The position numbers and the translations under genes were made by a program. Below are positions 1 through 9,185 of a stretch of 64,000 bases of DNA, piece after piece. Below the pieces are notes generated by a model. That model did no database searches and was not told the DNA's origin. It worked only from the letters and a program-made list of their open reading frames with translations. Origin of the DNA: Massilia sp. PDC64 (GTDB lineage Bacteria > Pseudomonadota > Gammaproteobacteria > Burkholderiales > Burkholderiaceae_D); contig NZ_FMZS01000006.1 of assembly GCF_900101265.1 (NCBI RefSeq), positions 372,001 to 436,000 on the forward strand. Direction: 5' to 3'. Numbering within the stretch: the stretch's first letter is position 1; each line of letters begins with the position of its first letter.

Positions 1-1
1 G

Positions 2-1093
2 GCGCTGGCCATCGAGCCGATGCAGCGCCGCGCGTGGGACCAGCGTTCGGCCAATGCGCTGAACCAGCACTTCCGCGTCGGGCAGATCTCCATCACGGGC
101 AATGCCGTCACCGACTTCCTCGGCAAGCTGCTGCCCGTCGTGATCATCGTGATCGGCGCGCAGGACGTCTTCGACCAGACGCTGTCCGTCGGCGCCCTGA
201 TCGCCTTCCAGATGCTGTCCGGCCGCGTCAGCGGGCCGCTGATCGCGCTGGTGGGCCTCGTCAACGAATACCAGGAAACGGCGCTGTCCGTGCGCATGCT
301 GGGCGAGGTGATGAACCGCGCACCGGAAGGCCGCAGCGGCGGCCTGCGTCCCGAGCTGCGCGGGAATATTACGTTCGACAACGTCGTGTTCCGCTATCCG
401 GGCGCGCAGAACAACGCGCTCGACCGCGCCAGCTTCGAGATCAAGGAAGGCAGCGTGATCGGCATCGTGGGCCGCAGCGGTTCCGGCAAGACGACGATCA
501 CGAAGGTCATCCACGGCCTGTACCGCATCCAGGAAGGCATCGTCCGCTTCGACGGCTACGACGCGCGCGAGATCGATTTGTCGCACCTGCGCCGCCAGGT
601 CGGCGTCGTCCTGCAGGAGAACTTCCTGTTCCACGGCACGGTGCGCGAGAACATCGCCGCGACGATGCCCGAGGCCAGCTTCGAGGACATCGTCGAGGCG
701 GCGCGCGCCGCCGGCGCCGACGAATTCATCGAGCGCATGCCCCAGGGCTACGACACGATGCTGGAAGAGAATGCGTCGAACCTGTCCGGCGGCCAGAAGC
801 AGCGCCTGTCGATCGCCCGCGCGCTGCTGGCCAAGCCGCGCATCCTCGTGCTGGACGAAGCCGCGAGCGCGCTCGACCCGGAAAGCGAAGCGATCTTCAT
901 CAACAACCTGTCGCGCATCGCCGTGGGCCGCACCGTGATCATGGTGTCGCACCGCCTGTCGACGCTCGTCAACGCCGATTCGATCCTGGTCATGCAGCGC
1001 GGCCAGCTGATGGATGCGGGCCGCCATGAAGAACTCCTGACGCGCTGCTCTACTTACATTCAACTATGGAACCAGCAAACAAGTCATCTGTAA
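2..1093 (+). CDS. Type I secretion ABC transporter, ATPase/permease (5' end outside window)
   Basis: This is the C-terminal 363 residues of a fused membrane/ATPase subunit of a type I secretion system. The frame is open from base 2, so the start lies upstream. The first ~110 visible residues are the end of the transmembrane domain. The nucleotide-binding domain follows, with Walker A GRSGSGKT, ABC signature LSGGQ, Walker B ILVLDEA and the H-loop in SHRLS. The family exports one large unfolded protein directly from cytoplasm to outside, using an HlyD adaptor and TolC. The HlyD gene overlaps its 3' end by 28 bases, so translation is probably coupled. The substrate is not in the window. Confident of class; the exact subfamily (HlyB- or LapB-like) cannot be fixed from a fragment. 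Confidence 0.93.
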   Translation, partial: ALAIEPMQRRAWDQRSANALNQHFRVGQISITGNAVTDFLGKLLPVVIIVIGAQDVFDQTLSVGALIAFQMLSGRVSGPLIALVGLVNEYQETALSVRMLGEVMNRAPEGRSGGLRPELRGNITFDNVVFRYPGAQNNALDRASFEIKEGSVIGIVGRSGSGKTTITKVIHGLYRIQEGIVRFDGYDAREIDLSHLRRQVGVVLQENFLFHGTVRENIAATMPEASFEDIVEAARAAGADEFIERMPQGYDTMLEENASNLSGGQKQRLSIARALLAKPRILVLDEAASALDPESEAIFINNLSRIAVGRTVIMVSHRLSTLVNADSILVMQRGQLMDAGRHEELLTRCSTYIQLWNQQTSHL

Positions 1094-2421
1094 CGGCGCT
1101 CGATCCGACCGACATCGAGTTCCTGCCGGACGCCGACGAGATCGAGCGCCGGCCGCTGCCGCCGTACGCGCGCATCACCGTGCACGCGCTGGCGGCGATG
1201 CTCGTGTGCTTCCTCGGCTGGTCCAGCGTCGCCGAGATCGACGAGGTGGTGAAAGCCCAGGGCCGCCTGACGACGCCGTCGGCGAACATCGTCGTGCAGC
1301 CCATCGAGACGTCGATCATCCGCTCGATCGACGTGCGCATCGGCCAGGTCGTCAAGAAGGGCGAACGCCTCGCCACGCTGGACCCGACGGACGCCGACGC
1401 CGACCAGGCGCAACTCCGCCTGAAGTTCGACAGCCTGGACACGCAGGTGAAGCGCCTCGAGGCCGAACTGGCCGGCCGCGGCATGCCGGTCGAGACGGGC
1501 AAGGTATCGGCCGACACGCAGCTGCAGGACAAGCTGGCCGGCGAGCGCCGCGCCAACTTCGCGGCGCAGATGGCGCGCCTGGACGAGAACATCGCCAAGG
1601 CGCGCGCCTCGCTCGACACGAACCTGCACGACCAGCAGGTGCTGGGCGACCGCACCAAATCGCTGCGCGAAGTGGAGACGATGCAGGAACGCCTCGTCGA
1701 CCAGAAATTCGGCGCCAAGGTCAACCTGCTGGACGCGCGCAACAAGCGCATGGAGGTCGAACGCGACTACACGCTGGCGAAGAACCAGGAACCGGAGATC
1801 CGGCGCACGCTGGCCGGCCTGGAAGCGGAGAAGCGCGCGTTCGTGAACGGCTGGCGCCAGAAGATCATGGAAGACATGCTGAACCTCACGCGCGAGCGCG
1901 ACGCGACGGCCGAGCAGATCAAGAAGGGCACGCTGCGCCGCGACAAGGTCATCCTCACCGCGCCGGCCGACGCCATGGTGCAGGACATCGCCAAGCTGTC
2001 GCAGGGCTCCGTGGCGCAGGCCGCCGAAAAGATGTTCACGCTCGTGCCGCTGGGGACCGCGCTGGACGCCGAGGTGCAGATCGATTCGCTCGACGTCGGC
2101 CACGTGAAGCCGGGCGACGTCGCGCACATCAAGCTCGACGCGTTCCCGTTCCAGAAGCACGGCACGCTGGAAGCGAAGGTGCGCACCCTGTCCGAGGACG
2201 CGTTCAAGCGCGACACGGCGAATGCGGAATCGGGCACGGACGCCTACTACGTCAGCCGCATCGATCTCGGCGGCGGGAAGCTGAAGAACATGGACCCGCA
2301 TGCGCGCCTGCTGCCGGGCATGACCTTGACGGCCGAGATCGTGGTCGGCAAGCGGACCGTGTTGTCGTATCTGTTGTGGCCCCTGACGAAGGGGCTGGAC
2401 GAGGCGATCCGGGAACCGTGA
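1066..2421 (+). CDS. HlyD-family type I secretion periplasmic adaptor
   Basis: A 451-residue membrane fusion protein that would link the upstream ATPase/permease to an outer-membrane TolC-type channel. It has a short cytoplasmic N-terminus, one transmembrane helix near residues 40-57, a biotinyl-lipoyl-like segment, a long helical hairpin rich in Glu/Lys/Arg (roughly 110-290), and a beta-barrel C-terminus. The ATG lies inside the end of the ATPase gene, with no obvious Shine-Dalgarno sequence, which fits translational coupling. The two form the usual inner-membrane pair; no TolC is visible here. A strong terminator follows 11 bases after the stop. Confidence 0.93.
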   Translation: MEPANKSSVTALDPTDIEFLPDADEIERRPLPPYARITVHALAAMLVCFLGWSSVAEIDEVVKAQGRLTTPSANIVVQPIETSIIRSIDVRIGQVVKKGERLATLDPTDADADQAQLRLKFDSLDTQVKRLEAELAGRGMPVETGKVSADTQLQDKLAGERRANFAAQMARLDENIAKARASLDTNLHDQQVLGDRTKSLREVETMQERLVDQKFGAKVNLLDARNKRMEVERDYTLAKNQEPEIRRTLAGLEAEKRAFVNGWRQKIMEDMLNLTRERDATAEQIKKGTLRRDKVILTAPADAMVQDIAKLSQGSVAQAAEKMFTLVPLGTALDAEVQIDSLDVGHVKPGDVAHIKLDAFPFQKHGTLEAKVRTLSEDAFKRDTANAESGTDAYYVSRIDLGGGKLKNMDPHARLLPGMTLTAEIVVGKRTVLSYLLWPLTKGLDEAIREP

Positions 2422-2432
2422 TCGAAACGAAA

Positions 2433-2459
2433 GGGGGACGCGATGTCCCCCTTTTTTTT
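2433..2459. terminator. Bidirectional rho-independent terminator
   Basis: A perfect 7-bp stem (GGGGGAC / GTCCCCC) with a 5-base loop is followed by eight T on the + strand. On the minus strand the same stem is followed by TTTCGTTTC. It sits between the convergent HlyD and FkbH-like genes and overlaps the stop codon of the latter, so it can end both operons. Confidence 0.9.
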
Positions 2460-4278
2460 AGTTGATGCGCACGTGCGCCACCGGCGTTCTCGCCATGTCG
2501 CGCCGCAGGACCCACAGGCCGGGGCGGTCCGGCACCGGCACGAAGCCTGCGCGCTGGTAGACGTCGCGGCAGGGCGTGTTGAGTTCCGTCTCGACGATGG
2601 CGCCCAGCAGCAGTTCCGCGCCGGCTTCGAACTGCAGGTCCGCCACGTGGTGCAGCGCCGCCAGTTCCACATCCATCCCCAGTACCCGGCAGCTCATCGT
2701 GTACTGCCTGATGACGCCATGCTGCACGAGCACGGCGCCCACCTGGCCGTAATCCGAGAACTTGTCCTGCACGCTGAACGAGTGGATCGTGCCGCCGTCG
2801 CGGAAGAATGCGGGGAAATCGGCCGCGCTCCAGCGCACGCCCGTCGTGTTGAACTGGTTCGTCTTGTTGATCAATTCACTCGCGCGGGCGAAGCCCGGGT
2901 GCGCGCTGTCAGCGATCGTGTCGAACTGCATGCGCACGTCCAGGCCGGCGAGGAAGTCGGCGCGGCTGTGCGTGGCCTTTTCCGTTTCGCGCGCGACGAT
3001 GTTGCGGTACGACGCTTCGCGCTGCGCGGCCTCCGCGCCCAGCTGCAGGCGTTGCGTCTCGGCGGACCACAGCAGGATGCGGCGCGTCACGAACGGGTCG
3101 CTGCCGATCACGCGGATGCCCGGGATGTTGCTGCGCACTTCGTCGCGCTCGACCGGGTTGTCGTCCACGAACACGGCGCTCTTCGCCGTCAGCGACAGCG
3201 TGGCGAGGGTGTCGCGGATGTTCATCGACTTCGGCTGCCAGTTGATCTTGGGGAGCACGAAGTCGTCGTAGCGCAGCCAGGGCAGCACGGCGCGTTCCCA
3301 TCGTTCGCGCACGATGTGCTCGTCGTTCTTGGAGCTGATCGAGACGACGATGCCGCGCCGGCGCAGGTGCTGGATCGCGTCCCAGATGCCGACCGGCCAG
3401 AAGTGCGACGGCGGCCATTCGCGCCCATGCTCGTAGTGTTCCGCGATCTGGCCGCGCCACAGCGTGTTGTCGAGGTCGAAGAACACGATCTTGACCGTGT
3501 CGAGCTGGCGCGCGACGCGGTACATCCATTCGATCTGGCGCAGCACCAGTTCGCTGAACACGGACGTCTGCAGTGCATAGGTGGAACCGACGTCGGGCAG
3601 CAGTTCGATGCGGCCGCTGGCCGGCAGGGCCCACGACGGCGCGTTGTCCAGCACTTCCACGTCCGCGCTCAGCGTGGCGCCGTGCGACGAGAACGACACG
3701 GGGTCGTCGAGGAAGAAGCGCTTGCCGAACGTGGCCGCGACGCTTTCGACGTCGGCGACCCAGGCGTTCGGACGGCCGCGAAGCTGGTCTTCCAGCGCCT
3801 GGTTCAGGAAGCGCACGAGGCGCGCCAGGTCCGTATCCGTGCCGCGCTCCGCGAGCGCCGGCGCGGTCGGACCTTGCGGCACGATGAAGTTCGAGACGAG
3901 CGTCAGGAGGCCGTGTTCGCGCTGGTAGCGCAGCACGGCGTCCAGCACGGCCGCCAGCATGCCCGCCGCCTGCGCGGCGAGGGCTTCGTAGCCGCCGGCC
4001 TGCGCGAAGTCGACGGCGCGGATCAGGTTGTCGCCGACGAGCGTGCGCAGCGGGATCTGGATGTACTGCAGCTGGTAGCCCGCGGCCGCCTGCGGAGACA
4101 GGTCCGGCAGCGCCATCAGGTTGTTGAACGGGATGTAGTCGAACGCGATGTCGGGCCGCTGGACGCGGAAGTTGTCCAGGTATTGCTCGGTCAGGCAGGA
4201 GCCGATGACGAGGATCCTGGACAGCCCCGTCGGCGTCGCTTCGAGCTCGCGCGGGAACAGGTAGTCGGCGGGATGCAT
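2458..4278 (-). CDS. FkbH-like HAD-IIIC family protein
   Basis: A 606-residue protein. The first ~250 residues contain a GSCLTEQ motif near the N-terminus, as in long FkbH-type proteins. A HAD domain starts near residue 268 with the nucleophile motif FFDLDNTLW, continues with SSKND, and has the acidic motif FVDDNPVE. A GNAT-like C-terminus includes NKTNQFNTTG and DKFSDYG, both typical of FkbH. In polyketide pathways FkbH loads a glyceryl unit from 1,3-bisphosphoglycerate onto an acyl carrier protein. In O-antigen and glycan loci, long FkbH-like proteins are common but less well understood. It is the last gene of the glycan operon, 9 bases after the GT2. No acyl carrier protein gene was found in the window, so the acceptor is unclear. 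Confidence 0.85.
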   Translation of the reverse strand: MHPADYLFPRELEATPTGLSRILVIGSCLTEQYLDNFRVQRPDIAFDYIPFNNLMALPDLSPQAAAGYQLQYIQIPLRTLVGDNLIRAVDFAQAGGYEALAAQAAGMLAAVLDAVLRYQREHGLLTLVSNFIVPQGPTAPALAERGTDTDLARLVRFLNQALEDQLRGRPNAWVADVESVAATFGKRFFLDDPVSFSSHGATLSADVEVLDNAPSWALPASGRIELLPDVGSTYALQTSVFSELVLRQIEWMYRVARQLDTVKIVFFDLDNTLWRGQIAEHYEHGREWPPSHFWPVGIWDAIQHLRRRGIVVSISSKNDEHIVRERWERAVLPWLRYDDFVLPKINWQPKSMNIRDTLATLSLTAKSAVFVDDNPVERDEVRSNIPGIRVIGSDPFVTRRILLWSAETQRLQLGAEAAQREASYRNIVARETEKATHSRADFLAGLDVRMQFDTIADSAHPGFARASELINKTNQFNTTGVRWSAADFPAFFRDGGTIHSFSVQDKFSDYGQVGAVLVQHGVIRQYTMSCRVLGMDVELAALHHVADLQFEAGAELLLGAIVETELNTPCRDVYQRAGFVPVPDRPGLWVLRRDMARTPVAHVRIN

Positions 4279-4287
4279 CGTGCGTCC

Positions 4288-5220
4288 TTATTCCGGCTGC
4301 AGCATCAGCGCGGCGGCGCGCCGGATCAGCGAGACGGCGCGTTCCGTGTCCACCGCGTCGCGCAGCTGCGCCGCCGGCAGCCGGGGCAGGATGGCCGTGA
4401 CTTCGGCCAGGCGCGTGCCCAGCAGGCCACGCAGGCCCGGTGCCGATTCGAAGAAGTAGCGCTGGTCCCACACGTCGGACAGGATCTGCAGGCCTTCGAA
4501 CTGGCCGGCGATCTGCGTGCGCGTGGCGCGCTGGTCCTGGCCGCCGTGGATGCGGAAGGAGCTGTACGCATCCTTCAGGTACACGCCGTCCTTCTTGCTC
4601 AGCACCGTCAGCCACGTGGCGAGGTCGGAGCTGACGATGTACTGGTTCCCCATGTACATGCCGAACTGCGGGCCCGCATCGCTCTTGCGGTACAGCGCCG
4701 TCGTCGGTTCGCCGACGATGTTCCCCACCGTGCACAGGTGCATGCCCAGCGCGCGGCCCTGGATGCGCGTGTCCGTCTCGAACGCGCGGCCCAGGTGGGC
4801 CGGCACGTCCTTGATCGCATTGCCGTTGCCGTCGATGATCTGGCGGCACGACGTGACGAGGCCGACGCCCGGTTGCGTCAGCATCACGTGCATCATGGCG
4901 GCGAGCTTGTGCGGATGGAACAGGTCGTCGTCCATCAGGAAGTTGACGTAGTCGCCGCGCGCCTGGCTGTAGCAGTGCTGGAAGTTGTCCAGCGCCGGGC
5001 AGCTGGCGATGCGCAGGTAGCGCAGCTGCGGATAGCGCGCGACGTACGGCGCGAAGCGCTCGGCCGTGCGCTCGTCGTCGCTGTTGTCGCTCACGACCAC
5101 CTCGAAGTTCGGGTAGGTCTGCGCGAGTGCGCTACGCAGCGCGAGTTCGGCGTAGTCGGGCCGGTTGTGGGTGGGCAGCAGGATGCTGACGAGGGGAGAA
5201 GCGCTGGCGGGAGTCGTCAT
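4288..5220 (-). CDS. Glycosyltransferase family 2
   Basis: A 310-residue GT-A fold glycosyltransferase. It opens with VSILLPTHNRPDYAELALRS, has the nucleotide-sugar motif VVVSDNSDD and the metal motif FLMDDDLFHPHK, then a C-terminal region with HGGQDQR. The frame is open further upstream, but that stretch is Arg/Pro/Ala-rich and overlaps the SDR gene, so the ATG at 5220 was chosen; it leaves a 17-base gap to the SDR stop. It would transfer one sugar during assembly of the glycan made by this locus; donor and acceptor cannot be read from sequence. It resembles the other GT2 at 16317-17195 in size and layout (histidine near the C-terminus, DDD metal site). Confidence 0.88.
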   Translation of the reverse strand: MTTPASASPLVSILLPTHNRPDYAELALRSALAQTYPNFEVVVSDNSDDERTAERFAPYVARYPQLRYLRIASCPALDNFQHCYSQARGDYVNFLMDDDLFHPHKLAAMMHVMLTQPGVGLVTSCRQIIDGNGNAIKDVPAHLGRAFETDTRIQGRALGMHLCTVGNIVGEPTTALYRKSDAGPQFGMYMGNQYIVSSDLATWLTVLSKKDGVYLKDAYSSFRIHGGQDQRATRTQIAGQFEGLQILSDVWDQRYFFESAPGLRGLLGTRLAEVTAILPRLPAAQLRDAVDTERAVSLIRRAAALMLQPE

Positions 5221-5237
5221 CGGTCTTGGGCGGAGCG

Positions 5238-6296
5238 TTACGCGGTGTGCGGGGTGGCGAACCAGCGGTAGGTCTTGTCGACCACCTGCGGCAGCGTGAG
5301 GGTCTCCTGCACGCCCAGGCGGCGCAAGGTCAGGGTCAGGTCGGGGAACAGGTCGTCCACGTGCTGCTGGCGCTGCGGCGCCGTGTTGTGCACCACGCGC
5401 GGACGGTTGATCGACCGTTCGCCGATCAGGCGCACGAGATCGTTGTGCGTGACGGCCGTGGCGCTGCCCAGGTTGTAGGCTTCGCCGTCCTGGCCCCTGA
5501 TCAGCGCGACGAGCGTCCACCACGCGGCGTCGGCGCCGTACAGGTAGCTGCGGCGCGCGCTGCCGTCGCCGTGGATGCGGATCTCGCCGCTCGTCAGCGT
5601 GTCGCGCAGGAAGTTATTGATGGCCCACGGGCGGTCCAGCTGCTGGTAGGCGCCCGTCAAGGTGAACGGGCGCACGGTCGACACGGGCAGGCGGTACTGG
5701 CTGCGGTAGATCGCGGCCGCCGTCTCGGCGGCGCGCTTCGCCTCCGCGTACACGGTATGCGGTTGGCCGGCCGCGAGCGGGTACACGTCGTTTTCCGCCA
5801 GCGGACCGGGGCGCTGCGGCGCGCCGGCCACGAGGCAGGAGCTGACGTTCACGAAGCGCAGCAGGCCGTCCAGCTGGCGCGCCGCGTCGAGCGCGTTGGT
5901 GACGCCGGCGACGGTCGTCTGGAACACGCGCAGCGGATCGGACGAGTGCACGCGGTTGTTCGGGATGCCGGCCGCGTGGATCACGTAGGTCGTGTTCTTC
6001 GCGAACTCGAACGACGAGCGCACGTCCTGCGCGCGCAGGCGGATGTCCAGGCGCGACGCCAGGTGCGGGTAGCGCTGCTGCCATTCCTCGACGGTGCGCG
6101 CGTACAGGTCGAGCGTGATGCCGAGCCGGTACTCGTCGTTGAGGGCGGCCACCAGTTCGGCGATCCAGGTGCCGAGGAAGCCGGTGCCGCCCGTGACGGC
6201 GATGTGCTGGCGCGCCAGCGCGGCGCGCACGTCGGGCTGGCCGGCGCACGCGGCGACGGCGTCCTGGCGGATCTCGGCAAAGCGGGACTCTTGCAT
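5238..6296 (-). CDS. NAD-dependent epimerase/dehydratase (extended SDR)
   Basis: A 352-residue extended short-chain dehydrogenase. The Rossmann motif TGGTGFLG is at about residues 35-42, the catalytic Ser is in the VNVSSCL strand, and the YxxxK pair is Y183/K187 (YAEAK). Such enzymes act on nucleotide-activated sugars. It has an unusually long N-terminal extension of ~30 residues before the Rossmann fold. It lies 3 bases after the aldolase start-to-stop unit and 17 bases before a GT2, so it is part of the same transcript. It could reduce or epimerise the CDP-branched sugar or the dTDP-sugar of this cluster; the exact step is unknown. Confidence 0.85.
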   Translation of the reverse strand: MQESRFAEIRQDAVAACAGQPDVRAALARQHIAVTGGTGFLGTWIAELVAALNDEYRLGITLDLYARTVEEWQQRYPHLASRLDIRLRAQDVRSSFEFAKNTTYVIHAAGIPNNRVHSSDPLRVFQTTVAGVTNALDAARQLDGLLRFVNVSSCLVAGAPQRPGPLAENDVYPLAAGQPHTVYAEAKRAAETAAAIYRSQYRLPVSTVRPFTLTGAYQQLDRPWAINNFLRDTLTSGEIRIHGDGSARRSYLYGADAAWWTLVALIRGQDGEAYNLGSATAVTHNDLVRLIGERSINRPRVVHNTAPQRQQHVDDLFPDLTLTLRRLGVQETLTLPQVVDKTYRWFATPHTA

Positions 6297-6299
6297 GGC

Positions 6300-7328
6300 T
6301 TATCCTTTCGCGCTGGCGGTGGCTTTTTGCTCGGCGAGGTCGCGCGCGACTTCGATGATCAGGCTTTCCTGGCCCGCGACGGCGTTGCGCTTGCCGAGGC
6401 CGAAGAAGATGTCGCGCGGATCGACGCCGTAGTCGGCCGCGGCGCGCGCCACCGGCTTGGCGAAGCCGGAGAACACGCCGGCGAGGCCGGAGACGATCGA
6501 CAGCGGCGAGATCGACGGCGCCACCGGATTGAACGCCTTCTCGGCGATGTCGGCCGCGTCGAGGATCTTGTACAGGTCGATGCCGGTTTCGAAGCCGAGG
6601 CGTTCGAACACGGCCACCAGCACTTCGAGCTGGGTGTTGCCGGCACCGGCGCCGAAGCCGCGGATGGTGCCGTCGATGATCGTGGCGCCCGCGTTCACGG
6701 CCGTCACCGAGTTGATGACGGCCATGCCCAGGTTGTTATGGCCGTGGAAGCCGACGGGAATCGACAGGCCGTCGACCAGCGTCTCGATGCGTTCCTTGAC
6801 GTCGTCCGGGAAGTAGGCGCCGGCCGAGTCCATGATGACGATCGCTTCCGCGCCGTACGATTCCATCTTCTTCGCTTCTTCCAGCAACACGGCGGGCGTG
6901 GCCATGTGGCTCATCATCAGCACGCCCCATGCTTCCTTGCCGGCCTGGCGCACGAAGTTGATGTGGCGGTCGCTGATGTCCGCTTCCGTGCAGTGCGTGC
7001 CGATGCGGAACACGTCCACGCCCAGTTCCACGGCGCGCGTCAGGTCGCGCTTGATCGTGCAGAAGCCGGGGATGACGTGGATGCTCATGCGCGAATCGTG
7101 CAGGTGCTCGCGCGAGACCTTGAGGATGTCTTCGTCGGTGAGGCTGCATTCGCCGACCAGCATCGACGAGGCACCCAGGCCGTTGCCGTGGCCGACTTCG
7201 ACGATGGGCACGCGCGCCGCCTCGGCCGCCTTGCAATAGGCGATGAAGGCGTCGCGGCTCAACTGGTGGCGCACCGCGTGGTTCCCGTCGCGCAGCGTCG
7301 GGTCGGTGATCAGGATCTTCTTAGCCAT
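6300..7328 (-). CDS. 4-hydroxy-2-oxovalerate aldolase-like enzyme (DmpG/MhpE family)
   Basis: A 342-residue HMGL-like TIM-barrel aldolase. The N-terminus has DPTLRDGNHAVRHQ, giving the family catalytic Arg13, Asp14 and His17, and the metal-binding HGHN is at about residues 195-198. Family members split 4-hydroxy-2-oxovalerate to pyruvate and acetaldehyde, reversibly, and pass acetaldehyde to a partner dehydrogenase through a tunnel. The partner gene directly precedes it with an 8-base overlap. The ATG at 7328 was chosen because the upstream in-frame extension is low-complexity and runs through the partner gene. No other aromatic meta-cleavage genes are nearby. Its place between CDP-sugar genes suggests a biosynthetic use (inference). 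Confidence 0.88.
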   Translation of the reverse strand: MAKKILITDPTLRDGNHAVRHQLSRDAFIAYCKAAEAARVPIVEVGHGNGLGASSMLVGECSLTDEDILKVSREHLHDSRMSIHVIPGFCTIKRDLTRAVELGVDVFRIGTHCTEADISDRHINFVRQAGKEAWGVLMMSHMATPAVLLEEAKKMESYGAEAIVIMDSAGAYFPDDVKERIETLVDGLSIPVGFHGHNNLGMAVINSVTAVNAGATIIDGTIRGFGAGAGNTQLEVLVAVFERLGFETGIDLYKILDAADIAEKAFNPVAPSISPLSIVSGLAGVFSGFAKPVARAAADYGVDPRDIFFGLGKRNAVAGQESLIIEVARDLAEQKATASAKG

Positions 7329-8235
7329 GCTTGCGTTCCTCGGAAGGGGTGCCGGCGCCGCTGGCGCGGGCGACGGCGATTCTCTCCGCCATCGCGATGG
7401 CGGCGCAGTTGATGATGTCCAGGTTGCCGGCATACTGCGGCAGGTAGTCGCCCGCGCCCATCACCTTGATGGTCGTGACGACGCGGCCGCCTTCGACGGT
7501 CGGCGGCACGATCAGCTGGTAGCCCGGCACATAGCTTTTCAGTTTCTCGACCATGTCCGCCACCGCGGCCTGGATCGCGGGCAGGTCGGGCTCCGCGATC
7601 TTGGCGTAGATCGTCGTCTGCATGTCGATCGGCGGGTTGGCCGGGTTCAGGATCAGGATCGCCTTGGTGCGGCGCGCGCCGGAAAAGCGCTGCAGCGCGT
7701 CCTCGGTCGTCTCGATGTATTCGTCCAGGTTGGCGCGCGTGGCCGGACCGGCCGAGCGCGACGCGATGCTGGACGCGACTTCGATGTACTCGATGTTGTC
7801 GTGCACGCCGCCGATGGCGGCCGCGATCGGGATCGACGACTGGCCGCCGCAGGTGATCATGTTGATGTTGCAGTTCCCCGTCAGCAGGCAGTCCTGGGCA
7901 TTGATGGCCGGGATGCAGAATTCGCCCAGCTTGGCCGGGGTCATGTCGATCACGGTCTTGCCCAGTTCGTCCAGCTTGGCCCAGTGGCCCACGTGGGCCT
8001 GGGCCGACGTGCAGTCGAACACCACGTCGCAGATCGACGGATCGGCGACGATGGCTTCGATGCCGCGGTCCGAGATGGGGACGCCCAGCTGACTGGCGCG
8101 CTTCATGCCGGCCGAGTTGAAGTTGCGGCCGGCGAACAGGGTGCAGGTCAGGTGCGGCGAGCGCATCACCTTGATCAGGAGGTCGGTGCCGATGTTGCCC
8201 GATCCGATGATGGCTATCTTGAGTTTGTCGGTCAT
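7321..8235 (-). CDS. Acetaldehyde dehydrogenase (acylating), MhpF/DmpF family
   Basis: A 304-residue CoA-acylating aldehyde dehydrogenase that interconverts acetaldehyde and acetyl-CoA with NAD. It has a Rossmann GSGNIG at residues 11-16 and the catalytic Cys129 in NMITCGGQSS. It is translationally coupled to the aldolase (8-base overlap), as in catabolic dmpFG/mhpFE operons. The ATG at 8235 aligns with the usual family N-terminus; an alternative ATG at 8259 would add eight residues and overlap the upstream SDR gene by 14 bases. Neither has a strong Shine-Dalgarno sequence. The catabolic partners (dioxygenase, hydrolase, hydratase) are absent, and the neighbours are CDP-sugar enzymes. Confidence 0.9.
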   Translation of the reverse strand: MTDKLKIAIIGSGNIGTDLLIKVMRSPHLTCTLFAGRNFNSAGMKRASQLGVPISDRGIEAIVADPSICDVVFDCTSAQAHVGHWAKLDELGKTVIDMTPAKLGEFCIPAINAQDCLLTGNCNINMITCGGQSSIPIAAAIGGVHDNIEYIEVASSIASRSAGPATRANLDEYIETTEDALQRFSGARRTKAILILNPANPPIDMQTTIYAKIAEPDLPAIQAAVADMVEKLKSYVPGYQLIVPPTVEGGRVVTTIKVMGAGDYLPQYAGNLDIINCAAIAMAERIAVARASGAGTPSEERKHG

Positions 8236-8245
8236 CTCGTGGTAC

Positions 8246-9184
8246 TCACAGTCTGTCATGTGCGGGCCCGCCCAGGATGGCGTCCGCTTCGATGCGGATG
8301 CCGTCCAGCGACGTGTGCGCAGGTGCGTAGCCCAGGCCGGCCGCGCGCCGGTCGAGCGAGTAGTAATGGGGCTTGGCGCCGGTGGCGTTGACGCCCGCCG
8401 GTGCCGCGGCGACTTCGTAGCGCAGGCCGTAGCGCGCGGCCATCGCGTCCAGCAGCGCGGCCTTGTCCACCGGCGCGGCGCTGTAGCAGTCGAGCGCGCC
8501 GTTGGCCGGCGGCGCGGCCAGCACGCGCGTCACCAGCTGGTAAAAATCGTCCGGGTGCAGGTAGTCGCGCACCATCGTGCCGGGCGACGTCTTCAGCACT
8601 TCCTGCGCCTGGATCGCGCGCAGGATGTCGGTGATGAAGAAGCGCGCCGTCAGGTCCTGGTGGCGGCTGAAATAATTGAAGACCCGCAGGTCCGTGATCG
8701 CCAGGTCCGGCAGCGCGCGGTGCTTGCATTCGGCGTGCAGCTTGGCGATGGCATACCAGTCCTGCGGCTGCAGCGCGTTCGGCACGAACGCCGTGCGGGT
8801 GGCCGGTCCGGCCGGTTCCTCGAAGCCGCTGCCGTACGCGGCGCCGCTCGAGAGAAAGATGTAGCGGCGCTGCGGGTGCTCGCGCAGGCCGCGCAGGGCC
8901 AGGTCGTCGAATTCCTGCGTCACGCCGAGGATGGAACCTCCCATCTGCGCGGCGCGGCGCGGGTCGCCCACGCCGACGAAGTTCAGCACGGCGTCGTGCG
9001 GCTCCTCGCCGTAGGCGCCGTAGTCCGCGACGGGATACGACAGCCCGTGCGCATCCTGCCAGCCGCGCAGGGCGGCCGGGTCGCGCCCGTACAGCAGGAT
9101 TCCGCGGTGGCCAGAGCGCGCGAACGACAGGATCAGGTCCTGTGCGATCCGGCTGCTGGCACCGAGGATGGCGATGCGTTCCAT
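8246..9184 (-). CDS. SDR reductase, candidate YerF-like branched-sugar reductase
   Basis: A 312-residue NAD(P)-binding SDR. The N-terminus IAILGASSRIAQ is a variant Rossmann loop. Active-site motifs are FLSSGAAYGSG and Y144/K148 (YAIAK). It starts one base after the stop of the thiamine-diphosphate enzyme, so the two are surely cotranslated. In Yersinia pseudotuberculosis O:VI, YerE adds an acetyl unit to C4 of a CDP-3,6-dideoxy-4-ketohexose and YerF reduces the new ketone. The position and size here fit a YerF role, but that is an inference from context; epimerase activity is possible. Only moderate confidence in the exact function. Confidence 0.75.
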   Translation of the reverse strand: MERIAILGASSRIAQDLILSFARSGHRGILLYGRDPAALRGWQDAHGLSYPVADYGAYGEEPHDAVLNFVGVGDPRRAAQMGGSILGVTQEFDDLALRGLREHPQRRYIFLSSGAAYGSGFEEPAGPATRTAFVPNALQPQDWYAIAKLHAECKHRALPDLAITDLRVFNYFSRHQDLTARFFITDILRAIQAQEVLKTSPGTMVRDYLHPDDFYQLVTRVLAAPPANGALDCYSAAPVDKAALLDAMAARYGLRYEVAAAPAGVNATGAKPHYYSLDRRAAGLGYAPAHTSLDGIRIEADAILGGPAHDRL

Positions 9185-9185
9185 G

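Noticed and set aside
2443..5271. Long open frame on the + strand (over 900 codons)
   Set aside because: It is antisense to the FkbH-like and GT2 genes, has Arg/His/Val/Ala-rich composition, and starts in the terminator. Such frames are common opposite high-GC genes.
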